Positions 43,248 to 54,266 of a stretch of DNA of 64,000 nt are shown piece by piece (positions within the stretch are counted from its first letter, which is position 1; every line of letters begins with the position of its first letter). Source of the stretch: Pseudogymnoascus destructans (lineage: Eukaryota; Ascomycota; Leotiomycetes; Thelebolales; Thelebolaceae); the NCBI RefSeq assembly GCF_001641265.1, contig NW_020167554.1, positions 62,001-126,000 on the forward strand, given 5' to 3'. Under the pieces are notes generated by a model. It had not been told where the DNA came from and ran no database searches. It was given only the letters and a program-made list of their open reading frames with translations. The translations under genes were made by a program, and so were the position numbers.

Positions 43248-45353
43248 TTACTCCCCACCCATTACCAGCACCTTCCTTGTACTCCCCGGACCTCTACCAA
43301 GTACCTCCCTGACACTGCCCACACTCTCCTCCAACCTCACTACCGCCGGGGCCCCAGTATATTCTACCCCCTTCCCACCACTACCGTCACTTCCACGATC
43401 CCAAACAACTACCCCCCCAACCGCACCGACATCCCTGTTATAAATCTCCACCGGCTCTCCTTTTGCCAGAGCCTCCAGGACAAACACCTGCTTCGTCGCC
43501 ACTGTCCCCGAACTCGCTCCATTCTTGGAAACATACGTTACCTTTCCCTCCTGCGTCGTCCTCACGCGCCCACTCGCCCCAGGTTCGAGACCAGAATTGA
43601 ACACGCTACCTCGGCCCGTGCGGTACTCGACCTCACAGAAGGACGTAGCGTTGATAGCGAGGTCACCCTCGTGTTCGGGGTCAACGCGGTACTCACTATC
43701 TACCACAAGCGAGTACTTCGCGCTTGGGCCACGGTCGTACAGGTCTGAGGTGAGAGAGTCTGTAGCGGTGCGGGAGAGGTTCGTGAACTGCGTAACACCG
43801 TAGGCGGAGAGATCATTAACGTTAGCATAGGTGAGCTGCTGAGACCAGGAGACGACGCGAGCCCCTCCAGCGGTGGTGATGGTGGATCTAATATCAAGCT
43901 CACGGTGTACGGAGATCTGGGTGGATAGCGTGACATTTGCCCCCGCAGGATCCTGCGATGTAGCCAACTTCGAACCCGTCCCAAACCCATCCTTCGCGAT
44001 ACTGATAGGCGACCCCGTCGTTACCTTCCCCGGCTCATCAAGCCACAAAAATACCTTCCCCGTCACAAGCCAACTACTCCCCACCTCCTCCGCGATCGTC
44101 TTCCCCGAGATCCCCACAACCTTAATCTCAAACTCATGCGGTGCGCCATCACTTAGCAGCCCCAACCATGGCGAGACATCGACCTCATACTCGCGCAGAT
44201 CAAACGCCTCGATACCCACGATCGGCCGCCACAGCCCTGGTACTACGCCCCCTGTAAAAATTACCGGGAACGGCCACTGCACGCCCGCCAGCCGCCCGTC
44301 GATTAGGATCTGCACTTCGCGCCAGGGCGAGAACCCTGGCAGCTCGCCGGTCGTATTGGTGAATGTCGATATCGCGGCGGAGGGGACGTTGCTCCACCAG
44401 AACTCCTCAGCTGCTTGGCCGCAGGCAGATAGAGAGATGGTGGCGCGGTTCGCGTTGCGGGGAAGGACATGTGTGGTTAGAGCGCGTTGGTCGGGGAGAG
44501 TAAAGACGCTAGGGGAGTTGGAAGCGGAGCGGCGGGCGGAGAGGGGGAGGATCAAGCCGGCTGCTGGTGGTGCGGCAGAGGCGGTGGAGAAGGTGAGCGA
44601 TAGTGTCGTGTTAAAGGCGCCGGTGTACTTGTCATCGATTAGGTTCCCGAGATCAAAGATAACTTTTTGGGGCTGCCTCCACATGGACAGATAGGGCGTC
44701 ATGTCCTTGATATATGTCCACTGGATCCCAGCCTCTGTCGGCTCGGCAGTGGACGTCCGCCACACCTCGGTGTCGTTGAGATACATCAGTGCCAGCCTGT
44801 CAAACTGTCGCCCTCGAGACGTAACAGTGAAATTCATCACCACGCGCTTGAACTTGCACGATGGCGGGTTATAGTTTCCTGCACACAGTCAACACGGCTC
44901 AGATCTGAAACTCATAGACCAATATTACATACCCACAAACGGCTTGCCGTAGCTAAACCCAAATGAATGCTCCATGAGCAGTACCTTGCATTCATCATCA
45001 TCAACAGCGACAGGCGCGTTCACTTGAAAGACCTCCAAAACCCCATCCCCCAGTGCCGGCAACACCACTACCTGATCGGACTGCCCCCGTCGCACGAGGC
45101 GACCGAGATGCGTGTCGTGCAAGGCAAAGTACAGCAAGACGAGGAGAACGCAAACTAATGAGACAATGCGCGGGTACAATGACCATGGGGAGCGTCTCTT
45201 TTGTTCACGTGCGGGGAAATCAGCGACTTTGGAGAGATGTAGTGATATTCCCCTCTCGCGAGAGAACGCGTCGATAGCAAGAGGTACATTGCCTTCTACA
45301 GCCATATTTGCCCGGCGACCTACCGATACTTTGGATACAGACATCGAGGACAT
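43248..45353 (-). CDS. Peptide-N-glycosidase A-like amidase, type II membrane protein
   Basis: Two exons, 44933-45353 and 43248-44878, are joined across a 54-bp intron (GTATGT donor, phase 1). The product is 683 residues. An N-terminal hydrophobic segment after a basic cluster (about residues 60-80, RIVSLVCVLLVLLYFALH) predicts a type II signal anchor. The lumenal part has the PNGase A family pattern: LLMEHSFGFSYGKPFVGNY, FTVTSRGRQFDRLALMYL, EVWRTSTAEPTEAGIQWTY, and the distal YEVDVSPW-type segments. The enzyme family removes N-glycans from glycopeptides. The start at 45353 (MSSMSV) is chosen because it leaves a normal anchor; an in-frame ATG at 45617 would add a long unlikely extension. Confidence 0.88.
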
Positions 45354-45840
45354 AACTCCCCCGAGTTCGAAGAGCTGTGGGCACAGTGATGTCTTAGTTA
45401 CTTTGGTGACGCGAGGGGGTAAGGCACACAAAAGACCTTCCTTTAATAGATATGTGTTGTATTGATAACCCGATAAGCGAACCACCGATACCTTGGTGGG
45501 TTTTACCGCGACGAAAACTGCTGTACTGTGAAGCATTGTAAACAAACACCAACACATAAATTTAACAATGCTGTTCCCGTTCATACGGAAATTCAAACAA
45601 ACAACACCCATAACCATAAAAACCCCTTCCTAGCAGTCCCAAGAACTAAAAAAAACCAAATCATCAATTTGCGGTTCCATACCCCCACCACTAGGTTCCC
45701 ACCAGATTCCTCTGCCGGCGATAGTATCATCGAGCGAATATTCTTCTGTTGCTAGTCATTTCCAATGACGGCGGGGAATATACCATTCACCCTAGTGCTT
45801 TGTCCCAAACCCCTAGGCTTGTCCCTTAGGGCTGTATTCG
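45354..45840. promoter_or_regulatory. Promoter of the PNGase A-like gene and 3' end of the next gene
   Basis: These 487 bp lie between two minus-strand genes. An A/C-rich segment sits at 45590-45690. No TATA box is clear. Confidence 0.4.
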
Positions 45841-48477
45841 TTAGCAACATATCACGTTGGAGCTGTTTGCCGTTGGGAACGTACCCAATAACAAGTCGGC
45901 TGTTGTTATCATCTCCATTAGAGGTTTGCATACCGAAAATAGATACATTGAGCCCCTGTCCATTCGGAGCGCATCCATTGGGGCCATTGGGAACATATCC
46001 ACCGACGCCCTGTCCACTGGGGGCTTGCATCTTTGGGGGCGCTGTTCCATGGGGAGCTTGTACATTGAGAGCTTGTCCGTTGATAGCTTGTCCGTTGATA
46101 GCTTGTCCGTTGATAGCATGTCCGTTGATAGCATGTCCGTTGATAGCATGTCCGTTGATAGCATGTCCGTTGATAGCATGTCCGTTGATAGCATGTCCGT
46201 TGATATCTTGTCCATTGTAACCATATCCTGGAAAACCATTTCCAGGGAACCATTTCCAGCAATAGAAATGTATGCATTGGCAACATTGACAAAATTCCCG
46301 CCGTTCGTGGGCTTTAGAGGATTCTGCATTGGTGGGTCGTATATCGGCATAATGCCATTCTCAATCGGTGCTCTGTACGCCGGCATATGGCCATTGTGTA
46401 TCGCCGCGCTATTAAAAGGCATTGGGCCATTCTGCATCGGATGACCGTATGGTGGCATTGAAGCATTATGCATTGAAGTGCCGTATGATGGCACTGAGCC
46501 ATTCCGAATAGGATGGCCATATTGGGGCGCTGAACCATTTTGAATTGGTAAAGCGTATTGAGGCATCGGGCCATTCTGGATTGGACAGCCATTCGGAGGC
46601 TCTGCGCCATTTTGCATCGGTCCGGCGTATGGCGGCATAAGATCATTGCGCAAGAGAGGGATGTTCTTAGAAACTGGCAAATTCTGCATCGAGGCTCTGT
46701 TCGGTGGCATTGCGCCATTATGCATCGGGACGCTGTTCGAAGGCGCTGGCCCATTCTGTGTTGGTGCGATAAACGGTGACACTGAGAAACTCTGCATCGG
46801 GCCACCAGTCACAGGCACTGAGAAACTCTGCATCGGGGGACCGGTCGCAGGCACCGGGTCACTCTGCATTGGTGCGACAAACGGCGGCACCAAGCCTCCA
46901 TGCATCTGATAGCCGTATGTTGGCGGGATGTTCTGCGGCATTGACATTGTACCATTTTGCATTGCAGCACTATTCTGAGGCAATGGACTATTCTGCATCG
47001 GTGGGCCATACGTCTGAATTGAGCTATTCTGCATCGCTGAACTATTGTGTATCGTAGAGCCGTACATTGATCCGTTGTGAGTTGTAGAGTCACATGGCGG
47101 CGGTAGATGATATGGTGCCACTGGAGCGTTATCCACAGAAAAGCCGTTCACGCCATTCATCACAGGCAAAGGTATGCCATTCTGGCAGAGGACACCGTTG
47201 CGAACATCAAGGCCATCTGATGAAGCTTCCACACCGGGTGCGTTACTGCTGGCAATCAGGAAACCAAGGTAACGACCTCTAGTGCGATACTCCTTGCGAT
47301 TGTTTGAATTTGCATCGGGACAACTCTTCAACCAGGACATATATCTCGCATGATAGGCGCTGCGCTTCGCGGAAACGGCGCTGGTCGGATTCTTCCCATT
47401 GGCCGCGCCGTCTACCGCAGCTGATTTGCTCCGCGTGCCCGGGCCGCCAGATGTAGGTGCTGGAGGGTCTTTCGGGGCAGGTGGGGGCCCCTTTGGTGTA
47501 TCAGGGACCGTGGAGTCAGATGAACCACTGTTCTCACGTGACTTTGACGAAATCGTTGGAGTGGTATCGCTGTCCGTGGAGCATACACCCTCGGCATCAG
47601 CATTTGATGGCCTTGATGACGGCTCGCAAGTGGGAACGGAAGGAGCGGCCTTAGCCTCGGTGGCCCATTTTCGGCTAACTGGGTTGCTCTTTCCCGTTTT
47701 GTGAGTATGGGTTTGCGGTTCATCTGGGGGAGATAACTCCGGGGCACCAGGATGGACTTGCATATGGGCCTTGGTAGGGGTGACTGCAATCCGGGATTTG
47801 GGATAAACAGTGGGACTGCTCAGTACCTTTGCTGTGGAAACTCGTCTTCTTTTGTTGTCTGGCATAACAGCCAGGCGACCAGGTGGATAACCGTATACCG
47901 TGGGGCCCCTGATGTTTGCACCGTTCTGGACTGGCCGCTTTATAACTGGGTTCGCAAGAGTCGCAAATGGCCTCAAGTCCTCCGGCATTGTCCCCATGTG
48001 ATTGCTGGATCTGGCGAAGCCATTTGAGTTATTCGATGTGGCTGAGGGGTGGGCGGCCGAGCTGCTGTGTCCACTGATTATGTTGTTCTGATTCTCCGCC
48101 GACTTTGAACCGGATTCTTTAAATTCACGAAGTTCGCGGAGGAAGTTGCCAATGTCGCTGGCATCCGCTGGGATGGTGGGCTTGTTGCTGGGGCCGCTTT
48201 CAAACATGCTGTTCTCGGCCCAGTCATCGATACAAGGGCAGATGTCTGCATCGCTCTTCAACGTGTGTAGCTTGGGAGCCAAGTCTCGAAGATCGTCGAT
48301 AGGCCCGTTAGTAAAGAGAGGTCGCCTGTAGTCCGGCTCGTCGACAAAACGCTGTGTCGGGATATCCGTCGACGAAAACCATGACTGATTAAGAGACAGG
48401 ATCAAACCTGCCTCTCTGTTTAGAAATACTTGAAAAAACGACTGGGAGAAGATAAAAGTGGTGATATTGAGTAACAC
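45841..48477 (-). CDS. Low-complexity repeat protein of unknown function
   Basis: This single frame of 878 residues is open over its whole length. Residues about 90-380 are Ser/Pro/Asn-rich with a basic NKRRRVS block. From about 460 to 720 it is built of imperfect 10-14-residue repeats of the type PMQNGPMPPYG. Residues about 755-805 are repeats of STDML/STDKL encoded by a 15-bp minisatellite. I recognise no domain and no family. The first 35 residues (MLLNITTFIFSQSFF) look like read-through from an intron, so the start is uncertain and a spliced 5' exon is possible. Confidence 0.55.
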   Translation of the reverse strand: MLLNITTFIFSQSFFQVFLNREAGLILSLNQSWFSSTDIPTQRFVDEPDYRRPLFTNGPIDDLRDLAPKLHTLKSDADICPCIDDWAENSMFESGPSNKPTIPADASDIGNFLRELREFKESGSKSAENQNNIISGHSSSAAHPSATSNNSNGFARSSNHMGTMPEDLRPFATLANPVIKRPVQNGANIRGPTVYGYPPGRLAVMPDNKRRRVSTAKVLSSPTVYPKSRIAVTPTKAHMQVHPGAPELSPPDEPQTHTHKTGKSNPVSRKWATEAKAAPSVPTCEPSSRPSNADAEGVCSTDSDTTPTISSKSRENSGSSDSTVPDTPKGPPPAPKDPPAPTSGGPGTRSKSAAVDGAANGKNPTSAVSAKRSAYHARYMSWLKSCPDANSNNRKEYRTRGRYLGFLIASSNAPGVEASSDGLDVRNGVLCQNGIPLPVMNGVNGFSVDNAPVAPYHLPPPCDSTTHNGSMYGSTIHNSSAMQNSSIQTYGPPMQNSPLPQNSAAMQNGTMSMPQNIPPTYGYQMHGGLVPPFVAPMQSDPVPATGPPMQSFSVPVTGGPMQSFSVSPFIAPTQNGPAPSNSVPMHNGAMPPNRASMQNLPVSKNIPLLRNDLMPPYAGPMQNGAEPPNGCPIQNGPMPQYALPIQNGSAPQYGHPIRNGSVPSYGTSMHNASMPPYGHPMQNGPMPFNSAAIHNGHMPAYRAPIENGIMPIYDPPMQNPLKPTNGGNFVNVANAYISIAGNGSLEMVFQDMVTMDKISTDMLSTDMLSTDMLSTDMLSTDMLSTDMLSTDKLSTDKLSTDKLSMYKLPMEQRPQRCKPPVDRASVDMFPMAPMDALRMDRGSMYLFSVCKPLMEMITTADLLLGTFPTANSSNVICC
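46063..46212 (-). repeat. 15-bp coding minisatellite
   Basis: Ten or so copies of a 15-bp unit (ACATGCTATCAACGG type on the coding strand) keep the reading frame and encode STDML, later STDKL. The two variants are arranged in blocks, which suggests unequal exchange. Confidence 0.9.
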
Positions 48478-49643
48478 TTTTTCTCAAAAATTTATATTTT
48501 AGCATGGCAAGAAAGGAAGCGAGAACAAGGGCCATACAAGAACATACATGGGAGGGAAATTGGCAAATACCTGCCCCCGCTAGATCAGCTCACCATCGTA
48601 GGACCTCAGTCTGGATCGAAATAGAGCTGACAGCTACAGTGGGTCGTACCTACCGACGATTGTAGATAAATACAGCGATGTGCTCGGCTTCTCTCGGTTT
48701 ATCCTTCCGAATCACTTGCGCTCTCTCCTGTTCCAATGGTTCCTGCCAGGGTCCTGTCAGGACAGGCACGTTTGCGAATGGTGGCATAGTCTTGTGTTTT
48801 CATCGTGTGATTCTATATACTAAAGGTTATTTATTTCTTGTAGTTGCAGAATGGGAGCTTCATGCTCATCCAAACAGCAGGCCATGTTGACCCTGTGGTA
48901 ACCATGGCCATGTGTTGTAGAAGTTATTCGGAGACCTCGATGGTCGAAGGCTCCTCCTTGCCAGGGGAACGTCATGCCAGCAAAGTCGCAGCTGCTCTTC
49001 TCAAGGCAGCACGCATGTCGGAAGATATCCGTAATTCCGCATCACAGTCATTGGCGAGAGCTCGCTGGTCGAAGGTTACCGTACTTCCTAAACGCCGGGA
49101 TGTGGTAGGTCCACGCTCAGTCAAAAGGTCATTCTGGCCCCGCAGTAGCCATGACTCTCCGTATAGTTGGAGGTATCTGCATCACGGAATCGCTGTGGCT
49201 GACAAGAGATCTCGATGGCCAAATGTTTGACTTCTGGAAAGCGGGCAATGGAAACTTTATAGTCCTTGGGACCATATGCCCAAAGCAGTATAGTAGAAGC
49301 TATTCACAGCAGGTCAGCCCAGATTCCAATTTGTAAGGAACGTCTAGCCCAGATGGCTGAGGTTTTATGTCATGACGGAGCCATGGTTGGTTGTGAGTCA
49401 AATTTATGACTTGGAAGTCTGGAAGAAGTCAAGATTGAAGTCGAGACTCCAACATTTGTAAGTGGCATCTGTCTAGCTCTGTCGCCAAGCAGAGTCGCTA
49501 CCGAGACAAGCGCATATTTTGGAGAGCTCTGGCGAATCAGAGATCACACAGTCACGATTACAGCGATTTGAGAGTGATGACGTAGATTCTTTGGGCTTCG
49601 GGGTGATTGGCGGGAAAGTAACTGGCCTTTGGTGGGGTGATGT
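48478..49643. other. Intergenic, nothing recognised
   Basis: This 1.17 kb stretch upstream of the repeat protein has only a 128-codon plus ORF (48844-49230) without recognisable motifs; I do not call it. It may hold the promoter or an upstream exon of the minus gene. Confidence 0.4.
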
Positions 49644-49645
49644 TA

Positions 49646-49899
49646 CTCGTACTTTAGGTTTAACAAAAATAATAATCTACATTAATATTTTGTATGCCAC
49701 CCATTAGCATCAATAACAGCTTCGTTGTTGACCATTTTGCGTCATTACATAAAGTATAAATCCGAAGACGTTCATAGCAACATAACATTACTCGGGTTTT
49801 TATTGGACTACTCTACTACAGGGGTAGCGACACCACCCTACCTAGGCTGGATTAATAAATGTATGTAGGTACATACATTTAATTAATCCAAAGTACGAG
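49646..49899 (-). mobile_element. Deleted Tc1/mariner element
   Basis: This 254-bp remnant lies between TA dinucleotides (49644-49645 and 49900-49901). Its ends are inverted repeats CTCGTACTTTRGRTTAA. At 49682-49735 the minus strand encodes VNNEAVIDANGWHTKY and a stop, the standard C-terminus of Tc1-like transposases. At 49849-49889 a hairpin of about 18 bp (GGATTAATAAATGTATGT arm) forms the right part. Confidence 0.75.
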
Positions 49900-49901
49900 T
49901 A

Positions 49902-50524
49902 GAGTTCCAGTATAGGGACCAGTGTCCGAATACTAAGCAAAAAACACTACGGACTGTTCAGCAATTACGTAACTCAGTCACAAGTTCTAGTATACGATCA
50001 ATAGTCTTGTTGGTCATAGCCAGCTGCCTTCATTTTGTTGGTGTAGGTGGCCATCTTCTTGGTCTTGTCTGTTTATTATTGAATTCTACCACCCTCGGAC
50101 ATACCATCTAGGGATGTTAAAGCAATGTCTTACTCACTTCGAACTGCTTCCCTTCCTGATATCAGCTTGTAGTTGGTGATTGATGGTGGTAAAGGGGTTG
50201 AAGTAAGAGTTGATAATATTAGAAAGAAGAAAGGAAAGGCACGAGGAGGAATAAGGCATGTCGAAATAGGGGTATTCTTACTGTGAATCACTTCTATTAC
50301 TATGAATCACTTCTTATTAAGTGATTCATTTCTACTATTATGAATCTTACGTTTACAACTATGAATCAGAATCACTTATCACTTTGACCAGTAGTGGACT
50401 CGCTGGCTTGTGGATTTCTACATAGTGACTGAGTTACGTAATTGCTGACTAGACAGGGGTGTGCGCAGTGTTTTTCGCTTAGTATTCATTCGGACACCGG
50501 CCGGTGTTCGTATACTGGAACTCG
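49902..50524. mobile_element. MITE with inverted repeats of about 80 bp
   Basis: The left arm (49902-49982) and right arm (50425-50524) are inverted copies. Shared blocks include GAGTTCCAGTATA, GTGTCCGAAT, ACTAAGC, AAAAACACT and GCAATTACGTAACTCAGTCA. The interior is AT-rich with no ORF and has TGAATCACTT repeated in both orientations at 50280-50375. I cannot fix the target duplication, so the superfamily is open. Confidence 0.75.
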
Positions 50525-51317
50525 GCAGCTGGAACTCGGCAGTTGCTGTGCCAAAATGGCAGTTTCGATATCCCCCAAACACCCCCCTGTGTGTCGTGCG
50601 TCCGTGTCTTGTTTCAACGTTGCTGCAGATATGAATAATCAAATAGTTATAAGCTAACTTATAGGATTAAATATAAACAAATCATGGGATAAAGAGTTAC
50701 ACACGATAGAATCCCAACAAACTATATATCCTCCCCAACACCCATCACACAAGAAATCCATTCGGATCAAACACCTACCCATATCATACGAACAAATATA
50801 TCTCCAATCTATTTGACACAACCTTCCGTCATCCCGCGCACTAAACTATACTACACTATTCCCGCCCACACACACCTCTCCAACACCTCTCACACGCCTC
50901 TCCCGCCCTCCATCTGCCTGCTTTTCTATGCTATCTGCGTCATCCTGCCAGAACCCTCGCCGCTTCCCAGCTTACAGCGCACATCGTCACCGCCCCCCCC
51001 CACCTTACCTTATCATGACTCTCTCTTTCATCATCGACCGAAAAAACCAGCCCTTGGCCCCTACCCCAAGCACAAAAAGCACAAATCCCTTAACCCTGCC
51101 GGCCCCCAAGCTTCATCTATCTACAACTCAAAACCTTTGACCTTCGAGACAAAACCTACGCACCACCTTCACCAAAACGCCTGAGCTGATCCCCGGATAT
51201 TTCACCCAAAAGAGCACAGCTTCATATCCCAGCGTGCCCGCTGCCGTCCAGACCCTTGTCTCGACCCCGTCAACCCTCAAAACCACCACTTATTTGGATA
51301 ATACCCTAACCGCCATC
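50525..51317 (+). promoter_or_regulatory. Upstream region of the MARVEL gene
   Basis: From about 50810 the plus strand is C- and CT-rich, typical of the promoter and 5' leader of a strongly expressed fungal gene. Overlapping ORFs here are low complexity and not called. Confidence 0.5.
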
Positions 51318-51913
51318 ATGAGCGTTGTTCAGATCATCTTACGTGGACTCCAGTTTCTCTGGATCCTCCTCCTCACAGCCCTCATTGGTAACGTTCTCGC
51401 CGGCAAGACCTCCAACAACGCACCCACCAACTATGCCATGTTTACCATCGTCTTCTGCTGGATCGTCTGGATCTACGGCATGGCCGCCGCCGTCATCGAA
51501 TCCGTCGCCATCCCCATCGTTCTGATCATCCTCGACGCCTTCGCCACCATGTTCACCTTCATCGCAGGCGTCGTCCTAGCGAAGAAGCTCGGTGCGCACA
51601 GCTGCAACAACCGCGTAAGTCATCCCAATTCCACACATCACGCCACTCCCCACATCATCATCCGAAACTCCCGCCAAATCCTGAGCTGAATCCAACTGAC
51701 ACCTCACAGGGCTACCTCGAGACCAGGCCCATTCTGCGCGACAACGGCTCCACCACCCGCCACTGCCGCGAGCTGCAAGCCAGTTGTGCGTTCTTCTGGT
51801 TCCTCTTCGCCTGCTTCATCGGTTCTATGGTCATGGCAGGCCTCAAGGGTGGATTCGGCGGCATGAAGCGCGGCGGCGGAGGTGGGGCTCCCGCGATGTC
51901 GCAGGTTCGCTAA
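51318..51913 (+). CDS. MARVEL-domain membrane protein (Nce102-like)
   Basis: Two exons, 51318-51614 and 51710-51913, flank a 95-bp intron (GTAAGT donor, phase 0). The product is 166 residues; yeast Nce102 is 173. Four hydrophobic segments are visible: IILRGLQFLWILLLTALIG, YAMFTIVFCWIVWIYGMAA, IPIVLIILDAFATMFTFIAG and CAFFWFLFACFIGSMVMAG. The loop before the fourth has the R-N/D-x-TTRH pattern of this family. Nce102 works in plasma-membrane microdomains (eisosomes) and sphingolipid signalling. The C-terminus is Gly-rich. Codon use is strongly C-biased, consistent with high expression. Confidence 0.92.
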
Positions 51914-53438
51914 GGTGAGACTTCCTGACCCAGTGTATTATGAGATGACAGCACTGACGTAAGTGGCAGGAATGAAAAATTCCGACAACACCCCAGTGAT
52001 GTCTAACACGCTGAAGGGATTTGATTTGAGAAGGAGGGAGAGATGTTGTGTAATTTAAAAGTATGTGTCGGTGGATTGGTTGTCTAGTGAGTACGGTCTG
52101 TAGAGTTTACACACTACGATCACTACCAGTTTCGGGGCGTTGCGTTGCTGTGATTTTTCTTCTGGCTTTATCTAGGAGAACATGGGGAAAGTGAGGGGTG
52201 TATGAGTAGTGTATGGGGGAAGGGTGTTCCGACTATTTGTTTCTGGATCTAGCTAGTCGGTTGTGTAGTTGAGCAGCCCCGACTGTGTCATGAGATGAAC
52301 GATGTAATTAGATAAGATGGGACTGAATAAGTAGGGTGCCTGAGTAGATAATGAATGGAGTGTTTAATGTAGATGTTTCCTAGACCTCGGCGCGATGCTT
52401 CGTAGTCGGTCTCTTTCATTCGTCACCTGAGATATAATTCGCCGATGTGATGCATTCTTCGGCATAGCTTCATATAAATAGCACCCTACCACGCCCTCAA
52501 TATCCTCTGCACCTATCCTACGATAAACTATCCGAGTATAATATAAATGGTGTATGGACAAAAGTGGCACCCCCAGACGAGGCCTTACGGCTCCAGAGCA
52601 ACTGCGCTCATCCCACTCCCGCACCTTGCTTCTCTTATCGCCGCACTTCTCACAACCGCCGCGTACCTCTTGTCACGCCTGTTCAAGTTCTCCCTGATTC
52701 TGTAACATATTCGCACCCCTACCATCTTTATATAACAAATGAGCAAATGAAGAGTTCCACTTCCGACCTCCTATCCCCTGCGGCAAATAGGGGGCAGCAG
52801 TATCCCATTCCGTAGTGCCGCCTTAGTGCGTCTATCTGCAGCCTTTCGTTAATTTGTAGTCAGCGGGAAACTGGCGTGCAGCTGCTTTGTTTCGGCTCTC
52901 TTGGTGGTGTGCAAACAGTCGATAAACACACGCAAGTGAATGCACGAACTTGAAAACCAAACAACTCACAAGTATTATAACAAGCCGTCTTTCTCCAAAA
53001 TCCTATGAAGCCAACACACACAGTATCCCCCTCCCTCTTCTCCCACTAGGGGCTCGAGTTAGGGTTAAGGCGTTGTTCGGGAGAGCGCTATCGTCGTGTC
53101 TTGTCACCTCCACCTCCACCTCTCAACTCCGCAGCAAGGCCGCAGGGCACACTACACACTACACTCGCAGTGGCTATAACATCAGACCAACCGGTCCTGC
53201 ATACACCCCCTTTCGGGAGAACCTCCAAGGCACCGCCCTCTACTAGCAAACCTAACACCATCCTAACTAGCGGGGAAGGCACTTAGTCAACGAGCCTTAC
53301 AGCCACGCAAACACGACGCAAGAACTGCTCTCTAAGGTCATACTCTGTACATAAACCCATAGCTTAGCACGTCCCCATATCCTTCGGGAAGTCTTAGGGC
53401 CGCGGGTTACACCCGCGTCCCGCTGGACGTAAATAAAT

Positions 53439-53482
<44 letters not shown>

Positions 53483-54266
53483 CCTCTACCTCCAGCTCTT
53501 TTATTACTGCTGTCGGGTGGTTCTCACCGTCTCACTTTCTCACCACCGCACACCTTCTCACCACCTCCCTTTCCTCCGCCACCACGTACGTAGCTGTACA
53601 CGCACGGCGCACGGCGCACGGCGCACCCACATCCGCATCTATTAAATAGTGTTATTGAACACGCTCTATCTTGAGTTCTGCCTATGCTTTGTTATACGGG
53701 TGGAAAGTTGTTCGAAAAGCCCATTTCGAGGTGTATTTATAGTAATGATGATGATGATGATGTGAGCGAACTGATTAAATAAACCTATACCTCTCAACCT
53801 ACAACACAAGACCAACTAACGTACAGTACATGAATGGTAATATGAAACTCTCCCCCTCTCCCCCCTTTCCTCCCTCGCACTCCTCTCCCGGTCTCGCCAT
53901 CTTCCCGCTCTCGCCATATCCATGCCCATGCCCCAACCTCTAACCCCATAACCCAAAAATGAAAAATCTCGACTCCCTACAAGGAAAAATTAAATAAAAC
54001 AAAGAAGAACGAAAGAGAATCAGAACGGACTAATAATATACTTTATACCGAACCCCCCCTTTCAACCACGACCCCGATTACACCCCCACAAGACACCGAT
54101 CCAAAAGCAACCAAAACCACCAAAACCCCGGAAAAAAAGATGATAAGACCGACCGAAATCAAAATAACCCCAAAGACACCAATCAACCACCCCAGCTCAC
54201 TCTCACTCTCCTCTCACCCGTCTTCCGGCATCCAACTTTTGAATGACAAACTTTTCCCCAAGCTTT
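51914..54266. other. Convergent intergenic region, 2.35 kb, no gene
   Basis: It lies between the stops of the MARVEL gene and wetA. It contains the trinucleotide tract at 53440, GCGCACG repeats near 53610 and C-rich stretches beyond 53850. ORFs are short and unrelated to known families. Confidence 0.5.
53440..53481. repeat. (CAT)n microsatellite
   Basis: Fourteen CAT units are uninterrupted. A shorter ATG tract follows at about 53743-53762. Confidence 0.95.

Noticed and set aside
43873..44694. 273-codon plus ORF opposite the PNGase A-like gene
   Set aside because: It is antisense to a well-supported gene and has no motif of its own.
48844..49230. 128-codon plus ORF
   Set aside because: No motif, no splice context and no coding-like composition.
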